A stretch of DNA of 64,000 nt. It comes from Wenzhouxiangella sp. XN201 (GTDB taxonomy: Bacteria > Pseudomonadota > Gammaproteobacteria > Xanthomonadales > Wenzhouxiangellaceae). The notes under the pieces were generated by a model, which ran no database searches, was not told the DNA's origin, and saw only the letters and a program-made list of their open reading frames with translations. This document shows positions 27,815 to 36,648 of this stretch, piece after piece (within the stretch, counting starts at the first letter, position 1; every line of letters begins with the position of its first letter). Where the stretch lies: assembly GCF_011008905.1 (NCBI RefSeq), contig NZ_JAAIVI010000017.1, positions 1,775,750-1,839,749 of the forward strand, read 5' to 3'. A program made the position numbers and the translations under genes.

Positions 27815-28897
27815 ATGCCGTCATCCACCTCGCTGCCCCGGGTTGCCCTGCTTGCCGTGCCTGAAGCCACGGCTTCGACCCTTTACGGCATGCTCGATCT
27901 GTTCTGCTCGGCCGGCCGCGACTGGTCGATGATCGAATGCGGGCAGCCCGGACCCGGAGCCTTCGACGTTCAGGTCGTCAGTCGCAATGCACGGCCGTTT
28001 GCCGCCGCCAACGGCGTCACCATCCGACCCGACGCCGACCTTCGAAGCACCCCCAGCCCCGATATTGTCTGCATCCCCGAAGTGCTCATCGCTCCGGACG
28101 ACGAGGTGATCGAAAGCTACGGCCCCGAATGCGAGTGGCTGCTCAACAGCCACGCCGCCGGCGCGACCCTCGCTTCGGTCTGTTCCGGCGCCCTCTTGCT
28201 GGCCCAGGCCGGCCTGCTGGACAACCGCGAGGCCACGACGCACTGGGCGTACTGCGAGGCCCTGGCGCGGCGGTTTCCGAAGGTGCACGTACAACCGCAA
28301 AGCGCGCTGGTCGTAACCGGCGACGAACAGCGGCTGGTCATGGCCGGCGGCGGCACCTCCTGGCAGGATCTGGCCCTCTACCTGGTCGCCCGCTGGATGG
28401 GCATGGACGAAGCCATCAAGCTGGCCCGGATCTACCTGGTTGACTGGCATCAATCCGGTCAGTTGCCCTACGCCGTACTCACGCGCACCCGGCAGGTCAG
28501 CGACGGCGTCATCGCCCGGGTCCAGGAGTGGATCGCAATGCACTACCCCACCCCCCAGCCGGTCACCGCCATGGTCGAGCACAGCGGCTTATCGGAACGC
28601 ACCTTCAAGCGCCGTTTCCGCAAGGCCACCGGGATGACGCCCATGGCCTACGTCCATACCCTGCGACTCGAAGAGGCCAAGCAGATGCTCGAATCCGGCA
28701 ATCACTCCGTCGATGCCGTGGCGCAGGAGGTCGGTTACGAGGATGCGGCCTACTTTTCGCGACTGTTCCACCGCCAGGTCGGCCTCAGCCCCGGCCATTA
28801 CCGCCGGCGCTTCCAGGGCCTGCGGGCCGCCCTGGCGCAGCATGGCCATCTGCCCGATCCGCCCGCGGCAAACGGTAATCATCCACTGCTAAGATAG
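27815..28897 (+). CDS. GlxA-type regulator: DJ-1/PfpI domain plus AraC HTH
   Basis: The 360-residue protein has a DJ-1/PfpI-like N-terminal domain with VCSGALLLAQAGLLDNREAT, the nucleophile-elbow cysteine region. A C-terminal AraC/XylS domain (about 235-340) contains GLSERTFKRRFRKATGMTPM and VGYEDAAYFSRLFHRQVGLS. GlxA proteins regulate amino-acid or quaternary-amine metabolism in relatives. The ligand here is unknown. It likely controls the divergent methyltransferase gene and perhaps itself. Confidence 0.92.
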   Translation: MPSSTSLPRVALLAVPEATASTLYGMLDLFCSAGRDWSMIECGQPGPGAFDVQVVSRNARPFAAANGVTIRPDADLRSTPSPDIVCIPEVLIAPDDEVIESYGPECEWLLNSHAAGATLASVCSGALLLAQAGLLDNREATTHWAYCEALARRFPKVHVQPQSALVVTGDEQRLVMAGGGTSWQDLALYLVARWMGMDEAIKLARIYLVDWHQSGQLPYAVLTRTRQVSDGVIARVQEWIAMHYPTPQPVTAMVEHSGLSERTFKRRFRKATGMTPMAYVHTLRLEEAKQMLESGNHSVDAVAQEVGYEDAAYFSRLFHRQVGLSPGHYRRRFQGLRAALAQHGHLPDPPAANGNHPLLR

Positions 28898-28934
28898 GAA
28901 AACTGGGTCAACCCCTTACCGGAGAAACGCTGTC

Positions 28935-30275
28935 ATGAGAAACATCCTGCTCCTGTTCAGCCTGCTCGCCCTCGCCGCCTGCAATTCCCAACCGGATTCC
29001 AACGGTGACATTGCAGACGCGCCGTCCGATGCGGCGGAAGCGAACAGCACCCAATCCGACGATTCGGACGCGGGCGACGCCTCCGATGACGATGCCTCGG
29101 CCGCATCCGCCAATGATGCCGAAGCTGCGGCCGAAACGCCCCGGAGCGTAGAAACCCGGGATCGCGAAGCGCCGCATCTGGAGCCGGCATTCGCCGACCA
29201 GACGCGTGCACCGATCCCCCAGGAGACCGAGGCGTGGGCGCTGGAGACCGTCGCCGAAGGCCTCGAGCACCCCTGGGCCATCGCATTCCTGCCCGATGAG
29301 TCGATGCTGGTTACCGAACGACCGGGACGGCTTCGCCATGTCAGCGCGGACGGCAGCGTCTCGGAGCCGCTCGAGGGCGTGCCGGAAGTCGATAATCGGA
29401 GACAGGGCGGCCTGCTCGACGTGGCCGTGGCACCCGACTTCGAATCCAGCCGCACGATCTTCCTGAGTTTTTCGGAGCCGCACGAGGATGGCACCAACAA
29501 CACCGCTCTGGGCCGCGGCCGGTTGAGCGAGGACCACTCGGCGATCGAGGACTTCGAAGTCATTTTCAGCCAGCAGCCGAATGTCGAGTCCACCGGTCAC
29601 TATGGTTCACGCATCGTCTTCGAAGATGACGACACGCTGTGGCTGACCATGGGTGATCGGCAGGGCCACCCGGTGCGGCAGAACGCCCAGGATCCAACCA
29701 ACCATATCGGCACGGTCGTGCGACTGAACTTCGACGGTTCCATACCTGACGACAACCCCTTCGTGGGCCACAAGGAAAACGCGCCCGAGATCTGGTCCTG
29801 GGGTCACCGCAACATCCAGGCGGCGGCCAAGGACGCCAGCGGCCGGCTGTGGACCGTCGAACACGGCCCGCGCGGCGGCGACGAACTCAACCGACCCGAA
29901 GCTGGCAAGAACTACGGCTGGCCGGCGATCAGCTACGGCATCGAATATGGCGGCGGCGACGTCTACGAGGGCCAGGCCCGGGCCGAAGGCATGGAACAGC
30001 CGGTCTACTTCTGGGACCCGGTCATCGCACCGTCCGGGATGGACTTCTACAGCGGCGACGCCTTCGAAGCCTGGCAGGGCGACTTGTTCGTCGGCGGGCT
30101 GCGCAGCGAACTCGTCTCGCGCCTGGTGCTCGAGGACGACCGCGTGGTCGGCGAGGAGTGGCTGGAGATCGGCAGCCGGGTGCGCGACGTAGCCACCGGA
30201 CCGGACGGCGCCCTCTACCTGGTCACGGATGAGTCCGATGCCAGGGTGTTGCGCATCGTTCCGGGCGAAGACTGA
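28935..30275 (+). CDS. PQQ-dependent aldose sugar dehydrogenase-like lipoprotein (YliI family)
   Basis: The 446-residue protein starts MRNILLLFSLLALAAC, with a lipobox Cys16. A linker of about 80 residues rich in Asp, Ser and Ala follows. The six-bladed propeller domain has GLEHPWAIAFLPDESMLVTE, NRRQGGLLDVAVAPDF, WGHRNIQAAAKDAS and VEHGPRGGDELNRPEAGKNYGW. These match soluble aldose dehydrogenases that bind PQQ and calcium. The protein would be tethered in the outer membrane or periplasm. No PQQ synthesis genes are in the window. Confidence 0.9.
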   Translation: MRNILLLFSLLALAACNSQPDSNGDIADAPSDAAEANSTQSDDSDAGDASDDDASAASANDAEAAAETPRSVETRDREAPHLEPAFADQTRAPIPQETEAWALETVAEGLEHPWAIAFLPDESMLVTERPGRLRHVSADGSVSEPLEGVPEVDNRRQGGLLDVAVAPDFESSRTIFLSFSEPHEDGTNNTALGRGRLSEDHSAIEDFEVIFSQQPNVESTGHYGSRIVFEDDDTLWLTMGDRQGHPVRQNAQDPTNHIGTVVRLNFDGSIPDDNPFVGHKENAPEIWSWGHRNIQAAAKDASGRLWTVEHGPRGGDELNRPEAGKNYGWPAISYGIEYGGGDVYEGQARAEGMEQPVYFWDPVIAPSGMDFYSGDAFEAWQGDLFVGGLRSELVSRLVLEDDRVVGEEWLEIGSRVRDVATGPDGALYLVTDESDARVLRIVPGED

Positions 30276-30301
30276 AAGCCGAACCCGGGGGGCCTGTCGC
30301 C

Positions 30302-30874
30302 ATGAACAAGCGAAGTCCGGTGCTGCAGCAGGCAGCGATCAAGCCGGAGGTGATCCGCTATCACCTCTGGGGCCTGGCGATCCTGCTGACTTTGACAGTG
30401 GTCGGCATCGTCCTGATGCCGATCGCGCTGCCGCTGGCGCTGGTATTGATGCGCCGCTACTACGAGCGTCTCGAGATTGTCCTCACGCGCCGCGACCTCA
30501 AGGTCCGGCGCGGCATCTGGAATGTCGAGGAAAAGAGCGTGCCACTCGAAAAGATCACCGACCTGGCGCTCTACCAGGGGCCGTTGATGCGACTGTTCGA
30601 AATCAAGGGAATGCGGGTGGAAACGGCCGGGCAATCCTCGCAAGGCGCACTGGTTTCAATCGTCGGGATCAAAGATGTCGACGCATTCCGCGATGCGGTA
30701 CTCGACCAACGTGACCGTGTCAGTGACCGGCAGGAAGATGAGGCGCCATCGGCTCGTCCGGAATCCACCGAAATGACCGGCGCGGGCGAAACGCTCGCCG
30801 TGCTGGGCGAAATTCGCGACAGCCTGCAGCGGATCGAGTCCCGGCTGGCGGGACGAAGCGGAGAAGGCTCGTAA
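30302..30874 (+). CDS. bPH2-domain membrane protein
   Basis: The 190-residue protein has a double hydrophobic hairpin (GLAILLTLTVVGIVLMPIAL, about 25-50). The bacterial PH-like domain follows, with LTRRDLKVRRGIWNVEEKSVPLEKITDLALYQGP and FEIKGMRVETAGQS. The C-terminus is charged and predicted to be helical. Function is unknown. YdbS-like relatives are membrane-associated. It overlaps the next gene by one base and follows the sugar dehydrogenase at 26 bp, so the three may share an operon. Confidence 0.85.
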   Translation: MNKRSPVLQQAAIKPEVIRYHLWGLAILLTLTVVGIVLMPIALPLALVLMRRYYERLEIVLTRRDLKVRRGIWNVEEKSVPLEKITDLALYQGPLMRLFEIKGMRVETAGQSSQGALVSIVGIKDVDAFRDAVLDQRDRVSDRQEDEAPSARPESTEMTGAGETLAVLGEIRDSLQRIESRLAGRSGEGS

Positions 30875-31656
30875 TGAATGAGCGCGCGCGGCACGCTCCC
30901 GATCGAGATGAATTACCCTTTGCCGCACCCTGCCGCAGCCTGACAGCTTCCGAACCGATCGAGTGGCTCCGACTGGGCTGGGCCGACCTGAAATCAGCGC
31001 CTCGGCAAAGCCTGAGCTACGGCGTCCTGATGCTGGCGCTGAGCCATGCCCTCACCGCCGCCACCTGGCTGTTCGGCAACCTCGGCCTCTATCTGGGCCT
31101 GGTCTCCGGATTCGTCTTCGTCGGCCCCTGGCTGGCCCTGACGCTCTACTCGATCAGCCGCAGACTGGAGCAAGGCAAGCGGGTCAGCCTGGGAGGCAGC
31201 GTGAGGGATGCCGCTCGGGCCGTGGGCAACGCATTGGTCTTTGCGGTCATCCTGACCGTGGTCTTTCTGGTCTGGGCTCGCGCGGCGACCATGGTGCATG
31301 TCTTCTTTCCCGCCCTCCAGGATCCCGGCTGGACTGACCTGCTGCCGTTTCTGGCGGTCGGCACGGCGGTCGGCGCGGTCTTCAGCGCGATTGTCTTCGC
31401 CGCCAGCGCCTTCTCGCTGCCGATGCTTTTGGACCGACGCACCGATACCGTCACCGCCGTGGTCACTTCGATCAACGCCGTGTTGAGAAACAAGGCCGCC
31501 ATGGTGGTGTGGGCCGCGATCATCGTCGGCTGCGTCATCATCGGGGCCGCCACCGCCTGGCTGGCCTTCGTTGTGTTACTGCCGCTGATCGGCCACGCGA
31601 CCTGGCATGCCTACCGGCGTGCGATTGATGCCGGCCAGTGGCCACGGCTCGACTAG
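30874..31656 (+). CDS. DUF2189 integral membrane protein
   Basis: The 260-residue protein has a soluble N-terminal stretch with LTASEPIEWLRLGWADLKSAP, typical of DUF2189. About six membrane spans follow (for example VSGFVFVGPWLALTLYSISR). GHATWHAYRRAID is near the end. The family has no known function. The ATG at 30874 shares a base with the stop of the preceding bPH2 gene, so they are probably co-translated. Confidence 0.88.
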   Translation: MNERARHAPDRDELPFAAPCRSLTASEPIEWLRLGWADLKSAPRQSLSYGVLMLALSHALTAATWLFGNLGLYLGLVSGFVFVGPWLALTLYSISRRLEQGKRVSLGGSVRDAARAVGNALVFAVILTVVFLVWARAATMVHVFFPALQDPGWTDLLPFLAVGTAVGAVFSAIVFAASAFSLPMLLDRRTDTVTAVVTSINAVLRNKAAMVVWAAIIVGCVIIGAATAWLAFVVLLPLIGHATWHAYRRAIDAGQWPRLD

Positions 31657-31673
31657 CTCAGGAAGCCTGTTCC

Positions 31674-32027
31674 TTAGGTTTCATGCTCGGTGCCGGGTTC
31701 GTGCTCGGGCGGAGAATAGGTGGTGTAGAGCTTGAGCATGCCCGCGCCCGTGTTCCGGAAATTGTGCCAGGTGCCCGAAGGCACGATGCTCACATCACCA
31801 GCGCGCACCGGTTCCTCGCGCTCGCCGATCTTCGCCACGCCCTCGCCGTCGACGAACCATAAAAGCTGATCATGGCCTTCGTGTACCTCACCGCCGATCT
31901 CATCGCCCTCGGAAATAGCCATCAGCACAAGCTGGCTGTTCTCACCGGTCCAGATGACCTTGCGAAATTCGTCATTGTCCCTGGCCATCTGCACGATCGG
32001 GAGTGTCGTTTTATGGGTCTCGCTCAT
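31674..32027 (-). CDS. Small cupin-domain protein
   Basis: From the ATG at 32027 (MSETHKTTLPIVQMARDN) the product is 117 residues. It is a single cupin with GEVHEGHDQLLWFVDGEG and GDVSIVPSGTWHNFRNTGA, covering the two histidine-containing metal motifs. Such proteins may be metalloenzymes or ligand binders. The specific function is unknown. It faces the DUF2189 gene, closing the insert before rsxB. A start 42 bp upstream is less likely. Confidence 0.87.
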   Translation of the reverse strand: MSETHKTTLPIVQMARDNDEFRKVIWTGENSQLVLMAISEGDEIGGEVHEGHDQLLWFVDGEGVAKIGEREEPVRAGDVSIVPSGTWHNFRNTGAGMLKLYTTYSPPEHEPGTEHET

Positions 32028-32142
32028 TGCCTGTCCTTGGGATTCGAATGATGAATTTTGGATTATCACTCATAATTAGCCATGCCGCATTTGCTTTGGA
32101 TCAACAGCCACGCAATGACTTCAATCGCACTATCATGACGTC

Positions 32143-32700
32143 ATGGTGACCGCCATCCTGACACTGACCGGCCTGGTGCTCGTCATCGGCATCGTGCTGC
32201 TCTGGCTGGGGCGTCGATTCACGCCGGACGAGGACAGCCTGGTCGAGCGGATCAATGAAGTTCTGCCGCAAACGCAGTGCGCGCAGTGCGGCTATCCCGG
32301 CTGCCGCCCCTATGCGCAGGCCATTGCCGACGGTGAAGCCGACATCAACCAGTGCCCACCCGGCGGCGAGGAAGGCGTTCGCATGCTGGCCCAGCTCCTC
32401 GACGTCGAGCCCCGGCCGCTCGACCAAACCCGCGGCGAGCACAAGCCGCCGATGGTGGCAGTCATCGACGAGGATCGCTGCATCGGCTGCACGCTGTGCA
32501 TCCAGGCCTGCCCGGTCGACGCCATCCTGGGCGCCCAGAAGCAGATGCATACGATCATTGCAGCCGAATGCACTGGCTGCGAACTGTGTATCGAGCCCTG
32601 TCCTGTCGACTGCATTGACATGGCCGGGCGCAAGTCTGCCTGGCGCTGGCCTCGCCCGCAGCCCATCCCGATCCGCCTGCGCGAGAGAGCTCATGGTTGA
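32143..32700 (+). CDS. rsxB: Electron transport complex subunit RsxB/RnfB
   Basis: The 185-residue protein has an N-terminal membrane anchor ([19 protein letters not shown]). A four-cysteine [4Fe-4S] domain follows ([13 protein letters not shown] and a later CP). Two ferredoxin-type clusters are [16 protein letters not shown] and [17 protein letters not shown]. It carries electrons on the cytoplasmic side. rsxC starts eight bases before its end. Confidence 0.96.
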   Translation: MVTAILTLTGLVLVIGIVLLWLGRRFTPDEDSLVERINEVLPQTQCAQCGYPGCRPYAQAIADGEADINQCPPGGEEGVRMLAQLLDVEPRPLDQTRGEHKPPMVAVIDEDRCIGCTLCIQACPVDAILGAQKQMHTIIAAECTGCELCIEPCPVDCIDMAGRKSAWRWPRPQPIPIRLRERAHG

Positions 32701-34222
32701 GGCCCTTCCCGGCGACCGGATTCATGCCTTTCCAGGCGGACTCAAGCTCAGGCACCACAAGGCGGTGGCCTGTGAACATCCGGTCAAGCGCCCGGCCCTG
32801 CCCGATCGCCTGTATATCCAGATCCTGCAACATCAGGGCGAGTCGGGTGAATTGCTGGTCACCGATGGTGACCGCGTCAGGGCTGGCCAGGCGCTAACCT
32901 CGGCCGGCGACGATTTCATCGTGCCCGAACATGCGCCCACGTCCGGCACGATCGAAACCATTACCGACCATCCCGCGGCCTTCCCGCCCGGCGGCACGCA
33001 GCGCGCAATCGTGCTCGTGCCCGACGGTCGCGACGAGTGGGTCGAATGCCGCCCGGTCGCGGACTGGCACAATGCCTCGCCCGGAACGCTCATCGACCAC
33101 CTGCACCAATCCGGCCTGGCCGGCATGGGCGGCGCGATGTTTCCCACCGCCGCAAAGCTCAGGGGCGACTGGCCCCAGCTCCGCACCGTCATTCTCAACG
33201 GCGCGGAGTGCGAACCCTGGATTGCCTGTGACGAGATGCTGATGCGCGAGCGGGCACAGGACGTCATCGAAGGTGGACTGATCCTGGCCCGAGCGGCCGG
33301 AGCCGAGCGCGTGGTCATCGCCATCGAGGACCGCATGGGGGTGGTCGACGACAGACTCCGTGCCGCACGGCAAGCGCTGGGTGCCGAAGACAGCGTGCGT
33401 ATCCGCAAGGTCTTCACTGTCTACCCTGAGGGGGGCGAGCGCCAGCTCATCCAGGCCCTGACCGGCCGCGAGGTGCCGCACGACGGGCTGCCGCAGGACC
33501 TGGGCGTGGTCGTTCACAATGTCGCCACGGCAGCAGCGGCCCGCGACGCCGTACTCGAGGGCCGCCCCCTGATCGAACGCATCGTCACCGTCACCGGCCC
33601 GGGCATCGCCCAACCGCGCAATTTCCTGACGCTCATCGGCACACCGTTTTCCCACCTGGTCGACTCGGCCGGCGGGTACGCCGAACCGGTCAGCCGCCTA
33701 ATTCTCGGCGGGCCGATGTCGGGCACGGCCCTGGCCAGCGACGCCATCCCGGTGACCAAGGGCAGCAACTGCATTCTGGCCCTGACCGAACGCGAAACAG
33801 CCCCGACCCAGCCGACCATGCCCTGTATCAACTGCGGCGAGTGCGTGCGCGTATGCCCGGCCCGCCTGTTGCCGCAGACCCTGTTCAGGCTGATCGAGGC
33901 GGAAAACCTTGACGCTGCTGCTGACTACGACCTGTCCGACTGCATCGAATGCGGCTGCTGCGCGGCCGTCTGTCCCAGCCATATCCCGCTGGTCGATTAC
34001 TACCGGCACGGCAAGGACGAGCTCGTGCGCCGCCGTCTCGACCGGCGCCGCGCGGCCCTGGCGAAGCGACGCTACGAAGCCAGGGAAGAACGCCTGGCCC
34101 GCCAGAAGGCTGAGCGCCAGGCCCGCCGCAAAGCGCGCGAGGAAAAACTCAAGCGTCCGGAAAAGGCCCAGGACGAAATCCAGGCCGCCATCGAGCGGGC
34201 AAAGCAAAACAAGAAAACATGA
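32693..34222 (+). CDS. rsxC: Electron transport complex subunit RsxC/RnfC
   Basis: The ATG at 32693 ([16 protein letters not shown]) gives 509 residues. [16 protein letters not shown] and [13 protein letters not shown] mark the flavin/NADH part. Two ferredoxin motifs are [17 protein letters not shown] and [17 protein letters not shown]. The C-terminus is a basic, Ala/Arg/Lys/Glu-rich helix (about 445-509). It is shorter than E. coli RsxC, which has a long repetitive tail. The next gene overlaps by four bases. Confidence 0.96.
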   Translation: MVEALPGDRIHAFPGGLKLRHHKAVACEHPVKRPALPDRLYIQILQHQGESGELLVTDGDRVRAGQALTSAGDDFIVPEHAPTSGTIETITDHPAAFPPGGTQRAIVLVPDGRDEWVECRPVADWHNASPGTLIDHLHQSGLAGMGGAMFPTAAKLRGDWPQLRTVILNGAECEPWIACDEMLMRERAQDVIEGGLILARAAGAERVVIAIEDRMGVVDDRLRAARQALGAEDSVRIRKVFTVYPEGGERQLIQALTGREVPHDGLPQDLGVVVHNVATAAAARDAVLEGRPLIERIVTVTGPGIAQPRNFLTLIGTPFSHLVDSAGGYAEPVSRLILGGPMSGTALASDAIPVTKGSNCILALTERETAPTQPTMPCINCGECVRVCPARLLPQTLFRLIEAENLDAAADYDLSDCIECGCCAAVCPSHIPLVDYYRHGKDELVRRRLDRRRAALAKRRYEAREERLARQKAERQARRKAREEKLKRPEKAQDEIQAAIERAKQNKKT

Positions 34223-35244
34223 AGTTCGAACTCGCCGGCGCGCCCCATCAACCGCCTGCCGCCAGCGTCGGCGGCGTCATGCGGCAGGTGCTCTACGCCC
34301 TGGTGCCGGCCGTGGCCGCGCATGTGTGGTTCTTCGGCTACGGCATCCTGTTCCAGATTGCATTGGCCGTCGGTTTCGCCGTGGCCTTCGAGGCGATCAT
34401 GCTGAAGCTGCGCGATCGCCCGATCGGCCTGTTCCTGTCCGACTGGAGCGCGGTGGTTACCGGTGTGCTGTTCGCCCTGTGCATGCCGCCGCTTGCGCCC
34501 TGGTGGATCGCCGCAGTCGGCATGCTCTTTGCCATCGTCATCGCCAAACAGCTGTACGGCGGCCTGGGCTACAACCTGTTCAATCCGGCCATGGTCGGCT
34601 TTGCCGCCGTCATCATCGCCTTCCCGCTGGAACTGAGCCAATGGCTGCTGCCCCGATCTCTATCACCCGGTCTGCCCGGCCTGCTTGAAACGGCACAGGC
34701 CGTCTTTACCGGGCGGCTTCCCGCTACGCTGGACTGGGACAGCGTCACCGGCGCAACACCGCTGGATCAACTCCGGACCGGCGTGCGGGAGAACCTGCTG
34801 GTCACCGAAGTCCGCAGCGCACCGATCTTCGGTGACTTTGGCGGCCGGGGCTGGGAGTGGATCGCCAACTTTTACGCCCTGGGCGGCATCTACCTGCTGT
34901 GGAAACGCGTCATTTCCTGGCATGTCCCGGTCGCAGTGATCGCGACCACGGTCATGATCTCGATGCCGCTATGGCTGTTCGGCCCCGACACCAACCCCTC
35001 GCCCGCACAGCACATCTTTTCCGGCGCCCTGGTCCTGGCTGCCTTCTTTATTGCGACCGACCCGGTCAGCGGCTGCAGCACGTCAAAAGGGAAACTCGTC
35101 TTCGGTGCCGGCGTGGCCATCCTGACACTCGTCATCCGCCGCTGGGGCGGCTATCCAGACGGCGTGGCCTTCGCCGTGCTGCTGATGAACATGGGCGCGC
35201 CGCTGATCGACCGCCTGACACGCCCGAGAACCTATGGACACTGA
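34219..35244 (+). CDS. rsxD: Electron transport complex subunit RsxD/RnfD
   Basis: The 341-residue multi-spanning protein has FAVAFEAIMLKLRDRP, QLYGGLGYNLFNPAMVG and the flavinylation motif SVTGATPLDQLRTG, with T180 as the expected covalent FMN site. ATDPVSGCSTSKGKLVFG is near the C-terminus. It is a membrane core subunit of the Rsx/Rnf complex. It overlaps rsxC (ATGA). Confidence 0.96.
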   Translation: MKFELAGAPHQPPAASVGGVMRQVLYALVPAVAAHVWFFGYGILFQIALAVGFAVAFEAIMLKLRDRPIGLFLSDWSAVVTGVLFALCMPPLAPWWIAAVGMLFAIVIAKQLYGGLGYNLFNPAMVGFAAVIIAFPLELSQWLLPRSLSPGLPGLLETAQAVFTGRLPATLDWDSVTGATPLDQLRTGVRENLLVTEVRSAPIFGDFGGRGWEWIANFYALGGIYLLWKRVISWHVPVAVIATTVMISMPLWLFGPDTNPSPAQHIFSGALVLAAFFIATDPVSGCSTSKGKLVFGAGVAILTLVIRRWGGYPDGVAFAVLLMNMGAPLIDRLTRPRTYGH

Positions 35245-35274
35245 GTGGACCAGCACGGCCGGGAGAGCTTTTCC

Positions 35275-35901
35275 ATGCGGCTGAATACCCTACGCCCTGC
35301 CCTGATCCTGGCCGGTCTCGGACTGGCGGCAGCGGTGCTGCTGGCCGGGCTCGACCAGTTCACTCGCGAGCGCATCGCCGACGAACGTCAGCAGCGCGCG
35401 CTCGCAGCGGTCTCGGCCATGCTGGGCGAAATCGGCTACGATAACGACCTGCTCGACGATACGGCCCGCCTTGGCATTCCCGATCTGGCCGAGCCTGCCG
35501 TGGTCTATCGCGCCCGGCAGGATGGCAAACCCGTGGCGGTTGTGATGGATGTAGTGACCTCGGCGGGCTACAGCGGCGACATCCGCTTGCTCATTGCCGC
35601 CGACGTCGACGGCACAGTGTTGGGCGTGCGCGTGGTCGAGCACCGCGAAACCCCCGGCCTGGGCGACAAGATCGAGCGGCGGAGAAGCGACTGGATCGAG
35701 CAGTTCGACGGCCGATCCCTGGTCGAACCGCCCGCCGAAGACTGGGCACCGGACCGGCGCGACGGTGCATTTGATACCCTGACCAGCGCCACGATTACGT
35801 CGGCAGCGGTGGTAGACGCAGTCAAGCGCGCCCTCCAGGCCTTCGAATCCGGCAAGGGAAATCTATTTGCAACCACGGAAAACACCGAAGGCACGGAATA
35901 G
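35275..35901 (+). CDS. rsxG: Electron transport complex subunit RsxG/RnfG
   Basis: From the ATG at 35275, preceded by gggagagc, the product is 208 residues. It has one N-terminal anchor (about 10-27), a periplasmic FMN-binding domain, and the flavinylation motif TSAT with T173 (FDTLTSATITSAAVVDA). A GTG at 35245 is a weaker start. The last residues (FATTENTEGTE) are read from a CACGGAA repeat element. The natural C-terminus was probably a few residues shorter. Confidence 0.95.
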   Translation: MRLNTLRPALILAGLGLAAAVLLAGLDQFTRERIADERQQRALAAVSAMLGEIGYDNDLLDDTARLGIPDLAEPAVVYRARQDGKPVAVVMDVVTSAGYSGDIRLLIAADVDGTVLGVRVVEHRETPGLGDKIERRRSDWIEQFDGRSLVEPPAEDWAPDRRDGAFDTLTSATITSAAVVDAVKRALQAFESGKGNLFATTENTEGTE

Positions 35902-35940
35902 AATTGATATTTCCGTGATTTCCGTGCATTCCGTGGTTTC
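35871..35940. repeat. Fold-back repeat family E, copy 3
   Basis: aaccacggaaaacaccgaag with cacggaat on the left; tttccgtgatttccgtgcat, then tccgtggtttc, on the right. It is the shortest copy, with almost no spacer. The left arm supplies the last codons and stop of rsxG, and the element lies inside the rsx operon before rsxE. Confidence 0.85.
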
Positions 35941-35952
35941 ATAATTTTCAAG

Positions 35953-36648
35953 ATGACAAAGACTGAAACGAATCGCATCTGGCGGGATGGACTCTGGGAC
36001 AACAACCCGGGGCTGGTCCAGTTGCTCGGCCTGTGCCCGCTGCTGGCGGTGTCGAACACGGCGGTCAATGGTCTCGGCCTGGGCCTGGCCACACTGCTGG
36101 TATTGGTCGTTTCGAACGGACTGGTTTCATTGTTGCGCTCGGCGTGGCGTCCCGAGATCCGCATTCCCGCCTTTGTCCTGATCATCGCCTCGACGGTCAC
36201 CGCCATCGACCTGGCCATGCAGGCCTGGCTGCATGAGCTCAGCCGCACGCTGGGCATCTTCGTGCCGCTGATCGTGACCAATTGCACCATCCTCGCTCGA
36301 GCCGAAGCCTTTGCCTCGAAGCAACCCGCTGGCGCTGCCCTGCATGACGCGCTGGCCCAGGGCACCGGTTTCGCCGCCGTGCTGATCGTACTCGGGGCCG
36401 GCCGCGAGATTGTCGGCCAGGGCACGCTGCTGGCCGGCGCCGACATGCTCTTCGGTGAAGCTGCGGCCAGCTGGACGATTCCGATGCTGCCCTTCGATAG
36501 CGGTCTCCTTCTGGCGGTGCTTCCGCCCGGAGCCTTTATCGGCCTGGGCCTGTTGGTAGCGCTGCGGCAATATCTGGTCAGTCGACCGCAGCGTGCTGGC
36601 GTGGCATCCTCGCCTGCCCCAATGCCTTCGACACCGACAGCTTCATGA
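35953..36648 (+). CDS. rsxE: Electron transport complex subunit RsxE/RnfE
   Basis: The 231-residue protein has six membrane spans. VQLLGLCPLLAVSNTAVNGL and FVPLIVTNCTILARAEAFA hold the cysteines that pair with those of RsxA around the [2Fe-2S] cluster. LGAGREIVGQGTLL is also typical. It ends four bases into nth. Confidence 0.96.
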   Translation: MTKTETNRIWRDGLWDNNPGLVQLLGLCPLLAVSNTAVNGLGLGLATLLVLVVSNGLVSLLRSAWRPEIRIPAFVLIIASTVTAIDLAMQAWLHELSRTLGIFVPLIVTNCTILARAEAFASKQPAGAALHDALAQGTGFAAVLIVLGAGREIVGQGTLLAGADMLFGEAAASWTIPMLPFDSGLLLAVLPPGAFIGLGLLVALRQYLVSRPQRAGVASSPAPMPSTPTAS

